In this document: positions 1 to 9,946 of the stretch, in pieces | How the letters are laid out: each line of letters opens with the position of its first letter | How positions within the stretch are numbered: position 1 is the stretch's first letter | Assembly (NCBI GenBank): GCA_002733865.1 | Contig: NVXM01000026.1 | Location: forward strand, 248,001 to 312,000 | DNA: 64,000 nt | Reading direction: 5' to 3' | Source: Sphingopyxis sp. | Lineage (GTDB): Bacteria; Pseudomonadota; Alphaproteobacteria; Sphingomonadales; Sphingomonadaceae | Made by a program: the position numbers and the translations under genes | Notes under the pieces: model-generated | Told to the model about the DNA's origin: nothing | Database searches by the model: none | The model's input: the letters and a program-made list of their open reading frames with translations, nothing else

Positions 1-93
1 GCATCCCTGCAGGCTCATGCCGAACCAACAGTTTAAAAACATCCAGCCGGGTGTTTTGAGCGAGTGAGCCGAGCGCTTCTATTGCTTTTATCG

Positions 94-127
94 AATCCAT
101 ATATCCATGATAATAGAAATATGGATT
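94..127. repeat. Perfect 9-bp inverted repeat in a gene-free end
   Basis: AATCCATAT (94-102) and ATATGGATT (119-127) form a perfect inverted repeat with a 16-nt spacer, in an AT-rich patch of the otherwise gene-free stretch 1-325. The short reading frames across this stretch have no recognisable protein character. A T-run lies at about 139-145, so a transcript end in the plus direction is possible, but the distance from the stem is too long for a classical terminator. Nothing else could be identified in 1-325. Confidence 0.4.
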
Positions 128-325
128 GATTGGGAAGCTTTTTTTCGGCTGGCACACGGAGCGCGATCCAGGAATTCTCTGCGGGCTGGCCTGTGTCCGT
201 TTTCCGGACCAATTCGCTCCCTATGCCAGCACGCCTTAATGATCGCCTCTCGCCCCGCTGCTGCCGACAAAAATGACCTGCGCCGAGGTCGTTCCGCAGC
301 TTAAAGCGATCCCGACCAGCCGCGC

Positions 326-628
326 TCACTCCAGCATCTTCGGCGCTTCCTTCTGCAGCTTCGCCTTAATCTTGTTCGCGAACATCGCCAGCATCGGCGG
401 CAATTCCAGAACGGCGTACACCTCGTCTTCGCGCACATGCATATCGCTGATAATCCGCTGACCGACCGCCTCCAGCGTGAAATGGAGATGATCCCCTTCC
501 CAGCGATGATCGGTCAGGCTCGCGCCCGGTATGATATCACTCAGCGTATGCACGCCGCTGCCGATCCGGCTTTTGGCTTCTTCCACGCCCAGCTTGTGCG
601 GGATATTGACGGTGACTGGCTCGTTCAT
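326..628 (-). CDS. Polyhydroxyalkanoic acid system family protein
   Basis: This is a 100-residue protein resembling the small PHA-system (putative PHA granule region) family found beside PHA genes in many proteobacteria. The visible sequence begins MNEPVTVNIPHKLGVEEA and continues with a strand-rich middle (HLHFTLEAVGQRIISDMHV) and a lysine-rich C terminus. It has no signal peptide and no catalytic motif. Family members are proposed to associate with PHA or act as small accessory proteins; the biochemical role is not settled. It starts 8 nt after the upstream M13 peptidase stop on the same strand, so the two are probably co-transcribed. No PHA synthase or phasin is in the window, so a PHA link here is inferred from family only. 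Confidence 0.8.
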   Translation of the reverse strand: MNEPVTVNIPHKLGVEEAKSRIGSGVHTLSDIIPGASLTDHRWEGDHLHFTLEAVGQRIISDMHVREDEVYAVLELPPMLAMFANKIKAKLQKEAPKMLE

Positions 629-636
629 ATGTCCGC

Positions 637-2718
637 TTACCAGATTTTCACGCGCTTATCAGGGGAAATATACATCGCGCTGTCCGGGGTGATATTGAAC
701 GCCTCGTACCATGCGTCGATATTGGGAACGACGCCATCGACCCGATATTCCGTCGGGCTGTGCGGATCGGTCAGCAATTGCTCGCGCAACGCATTTTCGC
801 GGGATTTGCCGCGCCAGACCTGCGCCCAGGCCAGGAAGAAGCGCTGATCGCCGGTCAGGCCGTTGAGCATCGGCGGTTCACCATGGCTCGCCACATAGCG
901 GCGATAGGCGGAATAGGCCATTTCCAGGCCGCCCAGATCGCCAATATTCTCGCCCATCGTCAACTTGCCGTTTACGTGGACGCCGGAAACCGGCTCAAAT
1001 TTGTCATATGCCTCTCCCAGCTGCTTGGTCCGCGCTTCGAATTTCTCTGCCGATTCCTTGGTCCACCAGTCGCGAATCTTGCCGGAGCCATCAAACTGGC
1101 GCCCCTGATCATCAAAACCGTGACCGATTTCATGCCCGATGACGGCACCGATTGCGCCATAATTGACAGCCGGATCGGCATTGGGGTCGAAAAAGGGCGG
1201 CTGCAATATCGCGGCGGGAAAGGTGATCTGGTTGAGCAGCGGATTATAATAGGCGTTCACCGTCTGTGGGTTCATCTCCCACAGCTCCCGATCAACCGGA
1301 TGGGGCAGCCGCGCCAGGTCAATATCAAAGGCGAATTGCGCCGCCCGCTGGACATTGCCGAGCAGATCATCCCGCTTCACCACGAGGGGGGAATAATCAA
1401 TCCACTTGGATGGATAGCCGATCCGCGGTTCAAATGCGTCGAGCTTCTTCTGCGCCTCGGCGCGGGTGGCTTCATCCATCCAGTCGCTCTTGCTGATCCT
1501 CTCGCCCAGCGCCGCCACCAGATTATTGACCAGTTCGGTCATCTGCTGCTGGCTTTCGGCCGGATAATGACGGTCGACATATTTCTGGCCAATCGCTTCG
1601 CCGATATTATTGTTCACCAGATCGACACCGCGTTTCCAGCGCTCTTTCTGGACCGGAATGTCGCGCAGCGTCTTGCTGAAGAAATTGAATTTTGCCTCGT
1701 CAAACGCCTTCGGCAAATAGGAGGCGTTGTCGCTGATGAAATGCGCCGTCAGATAGTCTTTCCAGGTGCTGACCGGAACACTCTCCAGCAGTTCGCCGCT
1801 GGCCGCAATGGCGGTAGTTTCGGCAGCGATGACCGTATCAACCTTGCCAAAACCGCTTTCATCTAACCAGACGGCCCAGTCGAATTCGGGTGCCAGTTCC
1901 ATCAACTGCTCGCGGTTCATCGGGTTGTAAATCTGCTTGATATCGCGCTGCCGCTCTGGTGCCCATTGCACCTCGGCGAGAGCGGTTTCCAGAGCAACGA
2001 TCCGGTCGGCTTTCGCCGCAGCATCCTTGATGCCCGCCAGTTCCTGGATTTTGATCAGATAATCCCGATAGGCCGCGCGAAACTTGTCATATTCTGCGCC
2101 CTCCTTCAGGTAATAATCGCGGTTCGGCATGCCCAGACCACCTTGCCCGGCAGCAACCACATAGCGCGTCGGGTTGGCCGGATCGGGCAGAATGCCGACG
2201 CCGACCGGCGAAGCATAGCCGACGGTGCCGAATAATTTCAGCAATTCATCCCGGTCATCGACCGCCTCTATCTTCGCGAGATAGGGTTCAAGCGGCTTGG
2301 TCCCCAGCTTTTCAAGCTTGGCCTGATCCATCCACGCGCCATAAAAGGCACCGACCTTCTGATCCAGCGCATCGGCTCCGTCCCCCTGGGCAGCCAGATC
2401 GTCGAGAATCGCGTGGACCTGGTCATCAGATCGCTCTCGCAGCATGTCGAACGAACCATAGCGCGAACGGTCCGCAGGGATTTCTACCGTGTCCAGCCAA
2501 TGTCCGTTGGCATAGCGAAAGAAATCGGCACCCGGTGCCACGGCCGTGTCCCGCGCAGAGAGGTCTATTCCCCAGGTTCCAATCTCCGCTTTATCTGCCG
2601 GTGCAACTGCTTCCTCTGCCTTCGCCTCAGAGGCTTTCTCCTTTGCCAAACCCGGCGCACTGACCGAGATAGCGAGTATGGAGGCGGCGGCGGATAAAAG
2701 AATGTGGCTGGTTTTCAT
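637..2718 (-). CDS. M13 family zinc metallopeptidase (PepO/neprilysin-like)
   Basis: This is a 693-residue secreted endopeptidase of the M13 (neprilysin/PepO) family, which cleaves peptides in the periplasm or outside the cell. The catalytic zinc motif HEIGH is at about residues 529-533, followed by GFDDQG, and the third zinc ligand lies in ENIGDLGG (Glu about 590). The N terminus MKTSHILLSAAASILAIS is a clear signal peptide. A TTG in frame at 2739 would add seven residues, but ATG at 2718 has an AGGA Shine-Dalgarno 7 nt upstream and puts the signal peptide at the N terminus. Length matches the family (about 670-700). It probably forms a two-gene unit with the downstream PHA-system gene. Confidence 0.95.
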   Translation of the reverse strand: MKTSHILLSAAASILAISVSAPGLAKEKASEAKAEEAVAPADKAEIGTWGIDLSARDTAVAPGADFFRYANGHWLDTVEIPADRSRYGSFDMLRERSDDQVHAILDDLAAQGDGADALDQKVGAFYGAWMDQAKLEKLGTKPLEPYLAKIEAVDDRDELLKLFGTVGYASPVGVGILPDPANPTRYVVAAGQGGLGMPNRDYYLKEGAEYDKFRAAYRDYLIKIQELAGIKDAAAKADRIVALETALAEVQWAPERQRDIKQIYNPMNREQLMELAPEFDWAVWLDESGFGKVDTVIAAETTAIAASGELLESVPVSTWKDYLTAHFISDNASYLPKAFDEAKFNFFSKTLRDIPVQKERWKRGVDLVNNNIGEAIGQKYVDRHYPAESQQQMTELVNNLVAALGERISKSDWMDEATRAEAQKKLDAFEPRIGYPSKWIDYSPLVVKRDDLLGNVQRAAQFAFDIDLARLPHPVDRELWEMNPQTVNAYYNPLLNQITFPAAILQPPFFDPNADPAVNYGAIGAVIGHEIGHGFDDQGRQFDGSGKIRDWWTKESAEKFEARTKQLGEAYDKFEPVSGVHVNGKLTMGENIGDLGGLEMAYSAYRRYVASHGEPPMLNGLTGDQRFFLAWAQVWRGKSRENALREQLLTDPHSPTEYRVDGVVPNIDAWYEAFNITPDSAMYISPDKRVKIW

Positions 2719-2831
2719 CGGGAAATCCTTTGGTTTCAATTGATAATATTGTGGGCTTTCAGCGTGTAAATTACAATTACCCTGGCCAAAAAATTGCCCT
2801 CTCGGTCCCGCCCATGATCAGCACCAACAAA

Positions 2832-2856
2832 GGCCAAGACGAAATTCCGCTTGGCC
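2832..2856 (+). promoter_or_regulatory. Hairpin in the trpG leader
   Basis: GGCCAAG (2832-2838) and CTTGGCC (2850-2856) are perfect 7-bp arms around an 11-nt loop, 30 nt before the trpG ATG in the divergent 2719-2885 spacer. There is no U-tract after the stem and I see no Trp-rich leader peptide, so classical attenuation is not supported. It may be an mRNA structure or operator near the trp promoter. Confidence 0.3.
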
Positions 2857-2885
2857 GCTTATCTCCGCACCGTTAGACCCCGCCC

Positions 2886-3470
2886 ATGATTCTGGTTATC
2901 GACAATTATGACAGCTTCACCTTCAACCTGGTCCATTATCTGATGGAACTGGGCGCCGAGGTGCAGGTGGAACGCAATGACGCGCTGACCGCCGCCGAAG
3001 CGCTGCGCACCGGTGCGCAAGCCTTCCTGATTTCGCCCGGCCCCTGCACCCCGAATGAAGCGGGCATATCGCTCGATCTGGTCGCTGCCTGCGCCGATGC
3101 CGGAAGACCATTGCTCGGCGTCTGTCTGGGCCATCAGAGCATTGGTCAGCATTTCGGCGGCAAGGTGGTCCGTGGCGGCCTGATGCACGGCAAGACATCG
3201 CCGGTGACCCATGACAGCAGCGGCGTCTTTGCCGGACTGCCCTCGCCTTATATCGCGACTCGCTATCACTCGCTGATCGTCGAGGATATCCCGGCCTGCC
3301 TGCCGGTCAACGCGACCGCCGATGACGGCTCGGTAATGGGCTTCCGCCACGAAAGCCTGCCGATCCACGGCGTCCAGTTCCATCCCGAGAGCATCGCCAC
3401 CGAACATGGCCACAAGCTGCTCGCCAATTTTCTGGCGATCGCCGGCATCGAAGCGAAGGAAGCGGCATGA
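2886..3470 (+). CDS. trpG: Anthranilate synthase component II (glutamine amidotransferase)
   Basis: The 194-residue class I glutamine amidotransferase subunit supplies ammonia to TrpE for anthranilate synthesis from chorismate. Visible motifs are the N-terminal [19 protein letters not shown], the oxyanion segment [11 protein letters not shown], the nucleophile in [15 protein letters not shown] (Cys80) and the C-terminal HGVQFHPES holding the catalytic His/Glu. Length fits TrpG/PabA. It heads a five-gene operon and overlaps trpD by ATGA. As TrpG and PabA are near-identical families it may also serve folate synthesis; the trpD-trpC context favours tryptophan. trpE is not adjacent; the upstream neighbour is a divergently transcribed peptidase. 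Confidence 0.95.
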   Translation: MILVIDNYDSFTFNLVHYLMELGAEVQVERNDALTAAEALRTGAQAFLISPGPCTPNEAGISLDLVAACADAGRPLLGVCLGHQSIGQHFGGKVVRGGLMHGKTSPVTHDSSGVFAGLPSPYIATRYHSLIVEDIPACLPVNATADDGSVMGFRHESLPIHGVQFHPESIATEHGHKLLANFLAIAGIEAKEAA

Positions 3471-4453
3471 CCCTGCCCGACCCTGCCAGCCCGCTTTCCG
3501 AAACAGCCGCGCGCGCGGCATTTTCCGCCATTTTTGACGGTTCCTGTTCGGAGGCGGAAATCATGGCTTTTCTCGTCGACCTCGCCGACCGGGGTGAGAC
3601 CGCCATCGAAATCGCTGCTGCCGCTACCGAGATGCGCGCCCGGATGATCGGCGTCGAAGCGCCCGCCAGTGCCATTGATGTCTGCGGCACTGGCGGCGAT
3701 GGCAGCCACAGCCTGAATATTTCCACCGCGACTTCTCTGGTCGTAGCCGCCTGCGATATTCCGATGGCGAAACACGGCAACCGCGCCGCCTCCAGCAAAT
3801 CCGGCGCGGCGGATACACTCGAGGCGCTAGGCCTCGATCTCGCCAAAGCAGCGACCAACGCAGAGCAGAATCTGCACGAAATCGGCATCGGCTTTTTCTT
3901 CGCGCCCAATCACCATCCGGCGCTTGGCCCGCTGGCGCCAATCCGCAAGGCCATCGGTCGCCGCACAATTTTCAATCTGCTTGGTCCGCTGTGCAATCCG
4001 GCACGGGTCAAGCGCCAGCTGATCGGCGTAGCCTCGCCTGATCTGGTCGAAACCTATGCCGAAGCGGCTGCGCAACTCGGCTATGACAAGGCGATGATCG
4101 TCTCCGGCGAGGAAGGGCTAGACGAACTCAGCATTTCCGGCCCCAGCAAGGTCGCCACAATCAGCGATGGCGCAGTCACCATCAGCCGTATCACGCCCGA
4201 AAACGTCGGCCTGACCCGCCACCCGGCGGAAGCAATAAAAGGCGGCGATCCCGCCTATAATGCCGCTGCGCTGCAGGCGCTGCTGCAGGGCGAAAAATCC
4301 GCCTATCGCGATGCGGTGCTGCTCAACAGCGCGGCTGCGCTGATGGTTGCTGGCGAGGTCGACAGCTGGGAAGCCGGAGTCGAGGAAGCTGGCGAAGCGC
4401 TCGACAAGGGCCTTGCCAACGCCATGCTGAACTGCTGGATTGCCAACCAATGA
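3467..4453 (+). CDS. trpD: Anthranilate phosphoribosyltransferase
   Basis: The 328-residue enzyme transfers phosphoribosyl from PRPP to anthranilate, the second step of tryptophan synthesis. It shows the PRPP-binding glycine-rich loop [20 protein letters not shown] (about residues 69-88), the [15 protein letters not shown] segment and the [16 protein letters not shown] motif, all diagnostic of TrpD. Length is typical. Start (ATGA overlap with trpG) and stop (ATGA overlap with trpC) both imply translational coupling. Confidence 0.97.
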   Translation: MTLPDPASPLSETAARAAFSAIFDGSCSEAEIMAFLVDLADRGETAIEIAAAATEMRARMIGVEAPASAIDVCGTGGDGSHSLNISTATSLVVAACDIPMAKHGNRAASSKSGAADTLEALGLDLAKAATNAEQNLHEIGIGFFFAPNHHPALGPLAPIRKAIGRRTIFNLLGPLCNPARVKRQLIGVASPDLVETYAEAAAQLGYDKAMIVSGEEGLDELSISGPSKVATISDGAVTISRITPENVGLTRHPAEAIKGGDPAYNAAALQALLQGEKSAYRDAVLLNSAAALMVAGEVDSWEAGVEEAGEALDKGLANAMLNCWIANQ

Positions 4454-5241
4454 ACAAACTGGACGAAATCTGCGCGGCCAAGCGAGATCACGTGCGGCAG
4501 CGCAAGGCCGAACGCTCGATCAACAGCCTGCAAGAAGATATCATCCATCAATCCGTGCCGCGCGGCTTTGCTGCGGCGATTCGGACCAAATCGGCGACCG
4601 ACTTTGCGCTGATCGCGGAGATCAAGAAGGCCAGCCCGTCCAAGGGACTGATCCGGGAGGATTTCGATCCTCCCGCCCATGCCCGCGCCTATCAGGCCGG
4701 CGGGGCTGCCTGTCTGTCGGTGCTCACCGATTCTCCCTATTTTCAGGGTGCCGATGAATATCTGGTAGCCGCCCGCGCCGCCGTCAATCTGCCCTGCCTG
4801 CGCAAGGACTTCATGGTCGATCCGTGGCAGGTTGTGGAATCCCGGGCGCTGGGCGCCGATGCGATCCTGATCATCATGGCGGCTCTGGACGACAGTCTGG
4901 CGGCGGAAATCGAGGCGGAAGCGCTGTCGCTTGGCATGGACGCACTGATCGAGGTGCACGATGAAGAGGAGCTGGAACGGGCAATCCGGCTCCAGTCGCC
5001 TGTGCTCGGCATCAACAACCGCAATCTGAAAACCTTTGAAACCAGCCTCGAGCAAACCGAACGCCTGTCCAATTTCGTGCCCGCAGACCGGATCATCGTG
5101 TCGGAAAGCGGCATTTTCAGCCACGCCGACTGCCAGCGCCTGTCGCAATCGGGTGCCCGCGCCTTTTTGGTAGGTGAATCGCTCATGCGACAGGATAATG
5201 TGGAGAGCGCAACCCGCGCGCTGCTGACAGGATCCGCATGA
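4450..5241 (+). CDS. trpC: Indole-3-glycerol phosphate synthase
   Basis: The 263-residue TIM-barrel enzyme closes the indole ring of CdRP to give indole-3-glycerol phosphate. Motifs seen are [19 protein letters not shown] (catalytic Glu/Lys of strand beta-1), [42 protein letters not shown] and [11 protein letters not shown], covering the substrate-binding loops. It is a stand-alone TrpC, not fused to TrpF. It is coupled by ATGA overlaps to trpD upstream and moaC downstream. Confidence 0.97.
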   Translation: MNKLDEICAAKRDHVRQRKAERSINSLQEDIIHQSVPRGFAAAIRTKSATDFALIAEIKKASPSKGLIREDFDPPAHARAYQAGGAACLSVLTDSPYFQGADEYLVAARAAVNLPCLRKDFMVDPWQVVESRALGADAILIIMAALDDSLAAEIEAEALSLGMDALIEVHDEEELERAIRLQSPVLGINNRNLKTFETSLEQTERLSNFVPADRIIVSESGIFSHADCQRLSQSGARAFLVGESLMRQDNVESATRALLTGSA

Positions 5242-5708
5242 GCAAACTGACCCATATCGACGGCGATGGCGCGGCCCATATGGTCGATGTCGGCGGCAAG
5301 GCCGATACGGTGCGCGAAGCCCATGCCGAGGGCCGGATCAGCATGAAACCGGACGTTTTGGAAGCGATCAAAGCCAATGCGATGAAGAAGGGCGATGCGC
5401 TGGCCACCGCCCGCATCGCCGGGATCATGGCGGCCAAAAAGACCAGCGACCTGATCCCGCTGTGCCACCCGCTGGCGCTGACCAAGGTGGCAGTCGATTT
5501 CGATTTTCTGGACGATGGCATAAAGGTCTCGTCCCTGGCGCGCCTCACCGGCAAGACCGGTGTGGAAATGGAAGCATTAACAGCCTGTTCCGTCGCTCTG
5601 CTGACAATCTATGATATGTCCAAGGCAATGCAGAAGGATATGGTGATCAGCGATATCCGCCTGCTCTCCAAAAGCGGTGGCAAATCGGGAGACTGGGTCG
5701 CGGAATGA
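5238..5708 (+). CDS. moaC: Cyclic pyranopterin monophosphate synthase
   Basis: This 156-residue enzyme acts with MoaA in the first step of molybdenum cofactor synthesis, converting 3',8-cyclo-7,8-dihydro-GTP to cPMP. Family signatures are [18 protein letters not shown] near the N terminus, [14 protein letters not shown] in the middle, and the C-terminal [20 protein letters not shown] with [19 protein letters not shown]. Length is typical. It is coupled to trpC and moeA by ATGA overlaps, joining tryptophan and molybdopterin genes in one transcript, an arrangement common in alphaproteobacteria. Confidence 0.97.
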   Translation: MSKLTHIDGDGAAHMVDVGGKADTVREAHAEGRISMKPDVLEAIKANAMKKGDALATARIAGIMAAKKTSDLIPLCHPLALTKVAVDFDFLDDGIKVSSLARLTGKTGVEMEALTACSVALLTIYDMSKAMQKDMVISDIRLLSKSGGKSGDWVAE

Positions 5709-6889
5709 GCGCTCTGCTGCCTCTTGAGCAAGCCCAGCAGCGACTGATTGCGCTGGCGTCCCGCCTGCCCTCTGAATCGCTTTCCGTCCACGCCGCGCTT
5801 GGCCGCTATCTCGCCGACGATCTGATCGCCAAGCGCGAGCAACCGGCTGCCGATATGTCGGCGATGGATGGCTATGCAATCCGCTTTGAGGATCGTCATG
5901 GCCCCTGGACCCTGATCGGCGAATGCGCGGCTGGCAATCCCCCATGCCGAGCGCTGAAACCCGGCGAAACCGCAAGGATATTCACTGGTGCCCTGCTGCC
6001 CGAAGGCGCAGATACGGTGGTCATGCAGGAAAATGTTGATGCGGATGGCGATACAATCCGGCTGACCGCCGAGCCTTCGCCCGAAAAAGGCCGCCATGTG
6101 CGGCATCAGGGCGGTGATTTTGCGCAGGGCAGTATCGGCTTGTCCGCTGGCAGCCTGCTCAATGCGGCGGCGCTCGGCGAAGCGGTTATTGCGGGCTATG
6201 GCGAACTCGAGGTCGGTAAGCAGCCCCGGGTGGCAGTGGTTTCGACCGGCGACGAGCTGGTCGCGGCCGGCCAAGACACCCTGCCCCACCAGATCCCGGC
6301 CAGCAATGATGTCATGCTGTCAGCGATGCTGGCCGACCTGACCGCCGAAACCCGCAGCCTAAGCCGGATTGCCGATGATATGGACGTACTGTGCGCGGCG
6401 CTGGACAGCGCGAAAGACTGCGATATCATCGTCACCATCGGCGGTGCCTCGGTCGGCGATCATGATCTGGTCGGCCCGGCCTTCCGCAAGCTCGGCGCGG
6501 AAATCGACTTCTACAAAATCGCGATGAAGCCGGGCAAACCGGTGATGGCCGGGAAACTGGGAAAGTCGGTGATTCTGGCACTGCCCGGCAACCCCGCCTC
6601 TGCTTTCGTCTCGGCCACCTTGTTTCTGCTGCCGCTGGTCCGCTTCATGGCTGGTGCCGCCCGCTATCTGCCGGACCATAAAAGCGCCCCGACCACCGAA
6701 GCCCTGCCCGCCAACGGGCCCCGCGCGCAATTTCTGCGGGCCAAAGTCGATCAGGCCGGGATCACACCATTTACCAGTCAGGACAGCGCCAAGCTGTCGG
6801 TGCTCGCTGCGTCAAACGCCCTGCTCTGTCGCCCGGCCCATGCAGAGGCCGCCGATGTTGGCGTGATGGTACCCTATATTGCGATATAG
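5705..6889 (+). CDS. moeA: Molybdopterin molybdenumtransferase
   Basis: The 394-residue protein inserts molybdate into adenylylated molybdopterin. The N-terminal domain carries [13 protein letters not shown], and the central domain has the VVSTGDELV and [13 protein letters not shown] motifs with the PGKPVMAG and [13 protein letters not shown] segments of the MoaB/Mog-like fold. A short C-terminal beta-domain follows. It is the last gene of the trpG operon, converging on the metalloprotease gene with a 68-nt gap in which I see no terminator. Confidence 0.96.
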   Translation: MSALLPLEQAQQRLIALASRLPSESLSVHAALGRYLADDLIAKREQPAADMSAMDGYAIRFEDRHGPWTLIGECAAGNPPCRALKPGETARIFTGALLPEGADTVVMQENVDADGDTIRLTAEPSPEKGRHVRHQGGDFAQGSIGLSAGSLLNAAALGEAVIAGYGELEVGKQPRVAVVSTGDELVAAGQDTLPHQIPASNDVMLSAMLADLTAETRSLSRIADDMDVLCAALDSAKDCDIIVTIGGASVGDHDLVGPAFRKLGAEIDFYKIAMKPGKPVMAGKLGKSVILALPGNPASAFVSATLFLLPLVRFMAGAARYLPDHKSAPTTEALPANGPRAQFLRAKVDQAGITPFTSQDSAKLSVLAASNALLCRPAHAEAADVGVMVPYIAI

Positions 6890-6957
6890 CGACCAGAGCG
6901 CCGCAAAAGTCTGAGACTGACCGGGGTTCCGTCGAGAACGCCGCCCATTGCAGACAC

Positions 6958-9438
6958 TCACTGGCTGATGGTCAAAAGGCTGGACAGGTCCATCCAGTCG
7001 CCCTCACCAATCGGGTCTCCCGGCGGCACACTGACCGTGCGCGGCAGGGCCGCCGCCAGCTTTTCGCGCTGTTCAGGGTCCAGAAGTTGGCGTGACAGGC
7101 TCTGCGCCCAAGCCCGTTCGGCGCCGCTTGCTCTGCGCTTGGCCAGTGCCTCGCCGATATCGATCAGCTTCTGTTCGAGCGCAGCAGCGACTTCCGGGCT
7201 GGCATCCGGTCGGCGGGCAGACTGGGCCATGGTGACCAATGTACGATGGGCAATGCGGCGGCCAAGATCATCATCGGTGGACGCCAATACCGTCTTGGTC
7301 AGCCGGTCAAGTAACTCGCCGACGCCCAGTGCCGAAGCATTGCCCTGATGCTGCACGACGAGTCGCGCCAGTCGGCGCGGAGCCAGCAGCGTCTGCGCGG
7401 TCAATTGCGCCGCAGCGTCGGCGGCAACCAGCGGGTCGAAGACCGGGCCTCCGGCGGTGGCGAAAACTTCGGTCTCATACTGGCGGTCGCGGCTGGCATT
7501 TTGCGCCGCCGAGAGCAACGGCACCAAGGCGGACGGCACGCGCAATGCTTCGGGCCGAAGCGTGGCCAGCGCCGCGTCGAGCGCTGCACGCTGCCGTTCC
7601 GGAGCAACCGGCTCGGACGCTTCGCGTCCCCCACCATTGACTGCATAGACAAAATCGACTCCGCCGATCTGCTTGGCCGCGGCGACCAGTTGATATCGGT
7701 GCAACAGCCACAGCGGCACGAACCGGCGGCGCAGGTTCGCCACCGGCTCCCCGGGACTCAAGGCAGCCAGACCAAAGCCGGAGAGCGCTGCGGCGCGAAC
7801 CTCCATCAGCCGGTTCAGCTCGGCAACCGGATCAGCACCATCATCCCACAGGCCGCCCCAGGCATAGGCCGTGTCGGCTGCGCGGGCGTTGTCATCCTGA
7901 ACATAGCGGTAGCGCGCTGCGGCTTCGGCAGTCTCCCGCTCGTCCATATCGGCGTAGAGCCAGCGCGCCGTTGCGACGTCCCACCCACCGATCCCCTCGG
8001 CGTAAGCGTCCGAGAGATCGGGCTTGCCATCGACCAGACCGATGCGCGGCGGCGGATAATCCATGACCGAGGCGCGGTCCTGCGTGCTGGCAGCAAAATT
8101 ATGGGCAAAGCCAAGCGTATGACCCACCTCGTGCGCGCCGAGCTGGCGCAACCGATCGAGCGCAACCTGCACCGGATCATTCGGCCCGCCACTGTTCAGC
8201 TGATCGGCCCCGACCAGCGCCTGAAATATCTGAATGTCCTGCCGTGCGCGCAGCGATCCAAGCACCACCATGCCCTTGACGATTTCCCCGGTGCGCGGAT
8301 CCACAATCTGCTGCCCATAGGCCCAGCCGCGCGTCGCCCGGTCAACCCAGTTGACCATATTGTAGCGCACATCAAGCGGATCGGCCCCTTCGGGCAGCAT
8401 CTGTACCCGGAAGGCATCGATAAAGCCGGCCTTGTCAAAGGCATCGCCCCACCAGCCGATCCCTTCGAGCAGCGCCGTGCGGATCGGTTCGGGCGTGTTG
8501 CGGTCGAGATAATAGACGATCGGCGCTTTCACCCGCGAACGCGGTGCGGCCGGGTCGATCTTCTCCAGCCGGAACCTGTTGGCCAGATCATAGACCACCG
8601 CTGCGCCCAGCGGCGCCGAATAGTCGACCACCTGCGTCGAAAAACCGCCTAGCCGCGGATCAAAGCGTTTCGGCACAAAGCCCGGTTCGGGCAGCCGTAC
8701 AAAGCTGTGGTGAACCGTCAAGGTGACCTTTTGCGGATCGGGCACGATATTCTCGATCTCTGCGCCCGGCTTGTCCGAAACATAGGTCTGGATGGCATCA
8801 ATTTCGAGATTATCCGGGAACAGCCGAACCGAAGCCGGGTCGGCCAGGCTGAGCTTGTCCTCCAGCTTGAACCCCTTGCCAGCGATCGACGTCGCCGTAC
8901 CAATGCCAAAATTATCCTGATCCTGGTTGAGCGAAGCGGCGATACCCAGGGTGTCGAGTGTGAGAAAGGGCGCGATATCGATCACCAGCCGGCCATCAGC
9001 AAGCGTGTCTGCAATGTCCGTCATCCAGACCGTAGAGATTCCGAAATCACTCGCCACCGCCTTCTGTTGGGCACTGTCTCCTGCACCGGCCCGGAAACGG
9101 GGATTTTCGAACTGAACCGCGATTTTTCCACCGATCCGCCGAAACGCGAGCAACTGGGTATTGCCGGTCCGTCCGCGGTCGAGCACGAGCGGCGCCGAAC
9201 CAAGCCCGGTCTTCAGCGCAGTGCTATACAGCAGGCGCAGCGCGACACCGTCGTCTGCCGGCCGCGGCAGGGTCAGCAGGATGCGCCCTTCTGCAGGTTC
9301 GGTGCGCACCGATACCAGCTCGCTTTCTCCAGCCGACGCCGCGACTTGCTGCGGGCCAACCTGCGCAGCAAGCGGGGCGAGTGGCAGGGAAAGCGCAAGA
9401 AACAGCGTCCCCAGGCCTATGTGGCGCATTCTTCTCAT
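6958..9438 (-). CDS. Secreted zinc-dependent metalloprotease (DUF5117/DUF4953 type)
   Basis: This 826-residue protein has a signal peptide (MRRMRHIGLGTLFLALSLPL) and the metzincin-like zinc motif HEVGHTLGFAHN at about residues 436-447, where the third His and the Gly match HExxHxxGxxH. The architecture matches the large secreted zinc metalloproteases annotated with an N-terminal DUF5117-like and a C-terminal DUF4953-like region; substrates of the family are not well defined. A central segment, YYLDRNTPEPIRTALLEGIG, is typical of this group. It is monocistronic, convergent with moeA and divergent from the diguanylate cyclase. It lies in a segment separating moeA from lexA, a pair I recall as usually close in related genomes. 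Confidence 0.88.
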   Translation of the reverse strand: MRRMRHIGLGTLFLALSLPLAPLAAQVGPQQVAASAGESELVSVRTEPAEGRILLTLPRPADDGVALRLLYSTALKTGLGSAPLVLDRGRTGNTQLLAFRRIGGKIAVQFENPRFRAGAGDSAQQKAVASDFGISTVWMTDIADTLADGRLVIDIAPFLTLDTLGIAASLNQDQDNFGIGTATSIAGKGFKLEDKLSLADPASVRLFPDNLEIDAIQTYVSDKPGAEIENIVPDPQKVTLTVHHSFVRLPEPGFVPKRFDPRLGGFSTQVVDYSAPLGAAVVYDLANRFRLEKIDPAAPRSRVKAPIVYYLDRNTPEPIRTALLEGIGWWGDAFDKAGFIDAFRVQMLPEGADPLDVRYNMVNWVDRATRGWAYGQQIVDPRTGEIVKGMVVLGSLRARQDIQIFQALVGADQLNSGGPNDPVQVALDRLRQLGAHEVGHTLGFAHNFAASTQDRASVMDYPPPRIGLVDGKPDLSDAYAEGIGGWDVATARWLYADMDERETAEAAARYRYVQDDNARAADTAYAWGGLWDDGADPVAELNRLMEVRAAALSGFGLAALSPGEPVANLRRRFVPLWLLHRYQLVAAAKQIGGVDFVYAVNGGGREASEPVAPERQRAALDAALATLRPEALRVPSALVPLLSAAQNASRDRQYETEVFATAGGPVFDPLVAADAAAQLTAQTLLAPRRLARLVVQHQGNASALGVGELLDRLTKTVLASTDDDLGRRIAHRTLVTMAQSARRPDASPEVAAALEQKLIDIGEALAKRRASGAERAWAQSLSRQLLDPEQREKLAAALPRTVSVPPGDPIGEGDWMDLSSLLTISQ

Positions 9439-9946
9439 AGATTCCCCATGCCGGCTTCAGCGCCCGCTTCAGGCGCCATCATCGGGAACAATGTTGAGGC
9501 AAGAGCCGCAAAAGCTCAAGCAGTAAAGCACGTCATTGAGCGATACCGAACGGATTCGACGAGATATCAGAGGCAGTGCTCTGACAGAGGCGAAACCCAA
9601 TGACCGGCCGCTATCGCCCGGTTGCTGGAGCGCACTGAAAGTCTGACAGTGGGTGGGTAGAGGACATTCCATTGGCCCCAAATCGCGTCGGCTAAAGGGC
9701 CGGTTGCTGACTGGCTGCTCACCAGTCTGAAACCGGAAAGTCAACTTTGACGCCATCCCCAACGTTCAAGCGGCTGCGGTCGAGATCTTGAAAATACGAG
9801 AGACGGGCAAGGCCAGACAGCATTTACCGGTTCAATTTGCCGGCTGCCCGCCTGACCTTCCCGGACCGCGTTAAACGAAATCTTCACTTGGCAGCGCTAC
9901 TCCATCACTCTTGTCCTGCCTGAACTTCAGCTTCAGGCCGCAGCTA
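9439..9946. other. 508-nt divergent spacer, no gene recognised
   Basis: This spacer lies between the divergent metalloprotease and diguanylate cyclase genes and must hold both promoters. I see no long inverted repeat, no tRNA and no convincing coding frame. A TTG-initiated extension of the cyclase reading frame reaches 9911 but lacks a good ribosome-binding site. Confidence 0.5.

Noticed and set aside
33..329. Short overlapping frames in the first 325 nt
   Set aside because: There is no SD, no recognisable motif and several mutually overlapping frames.
2719..2885. Tryptophan attenuator before trpG
   Set aside because: A hairpin is present, but there is no Trp-rich leader peptide, no alternative stem and no U-tract.
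7348..8652. 434-codon plus-strand frame opposite the zinc metalloprotease
   Set aside because: The minus strand encodes a signal peptide and an HExxHxxGxxH motif; the plus frame has neither family motif nor SD.
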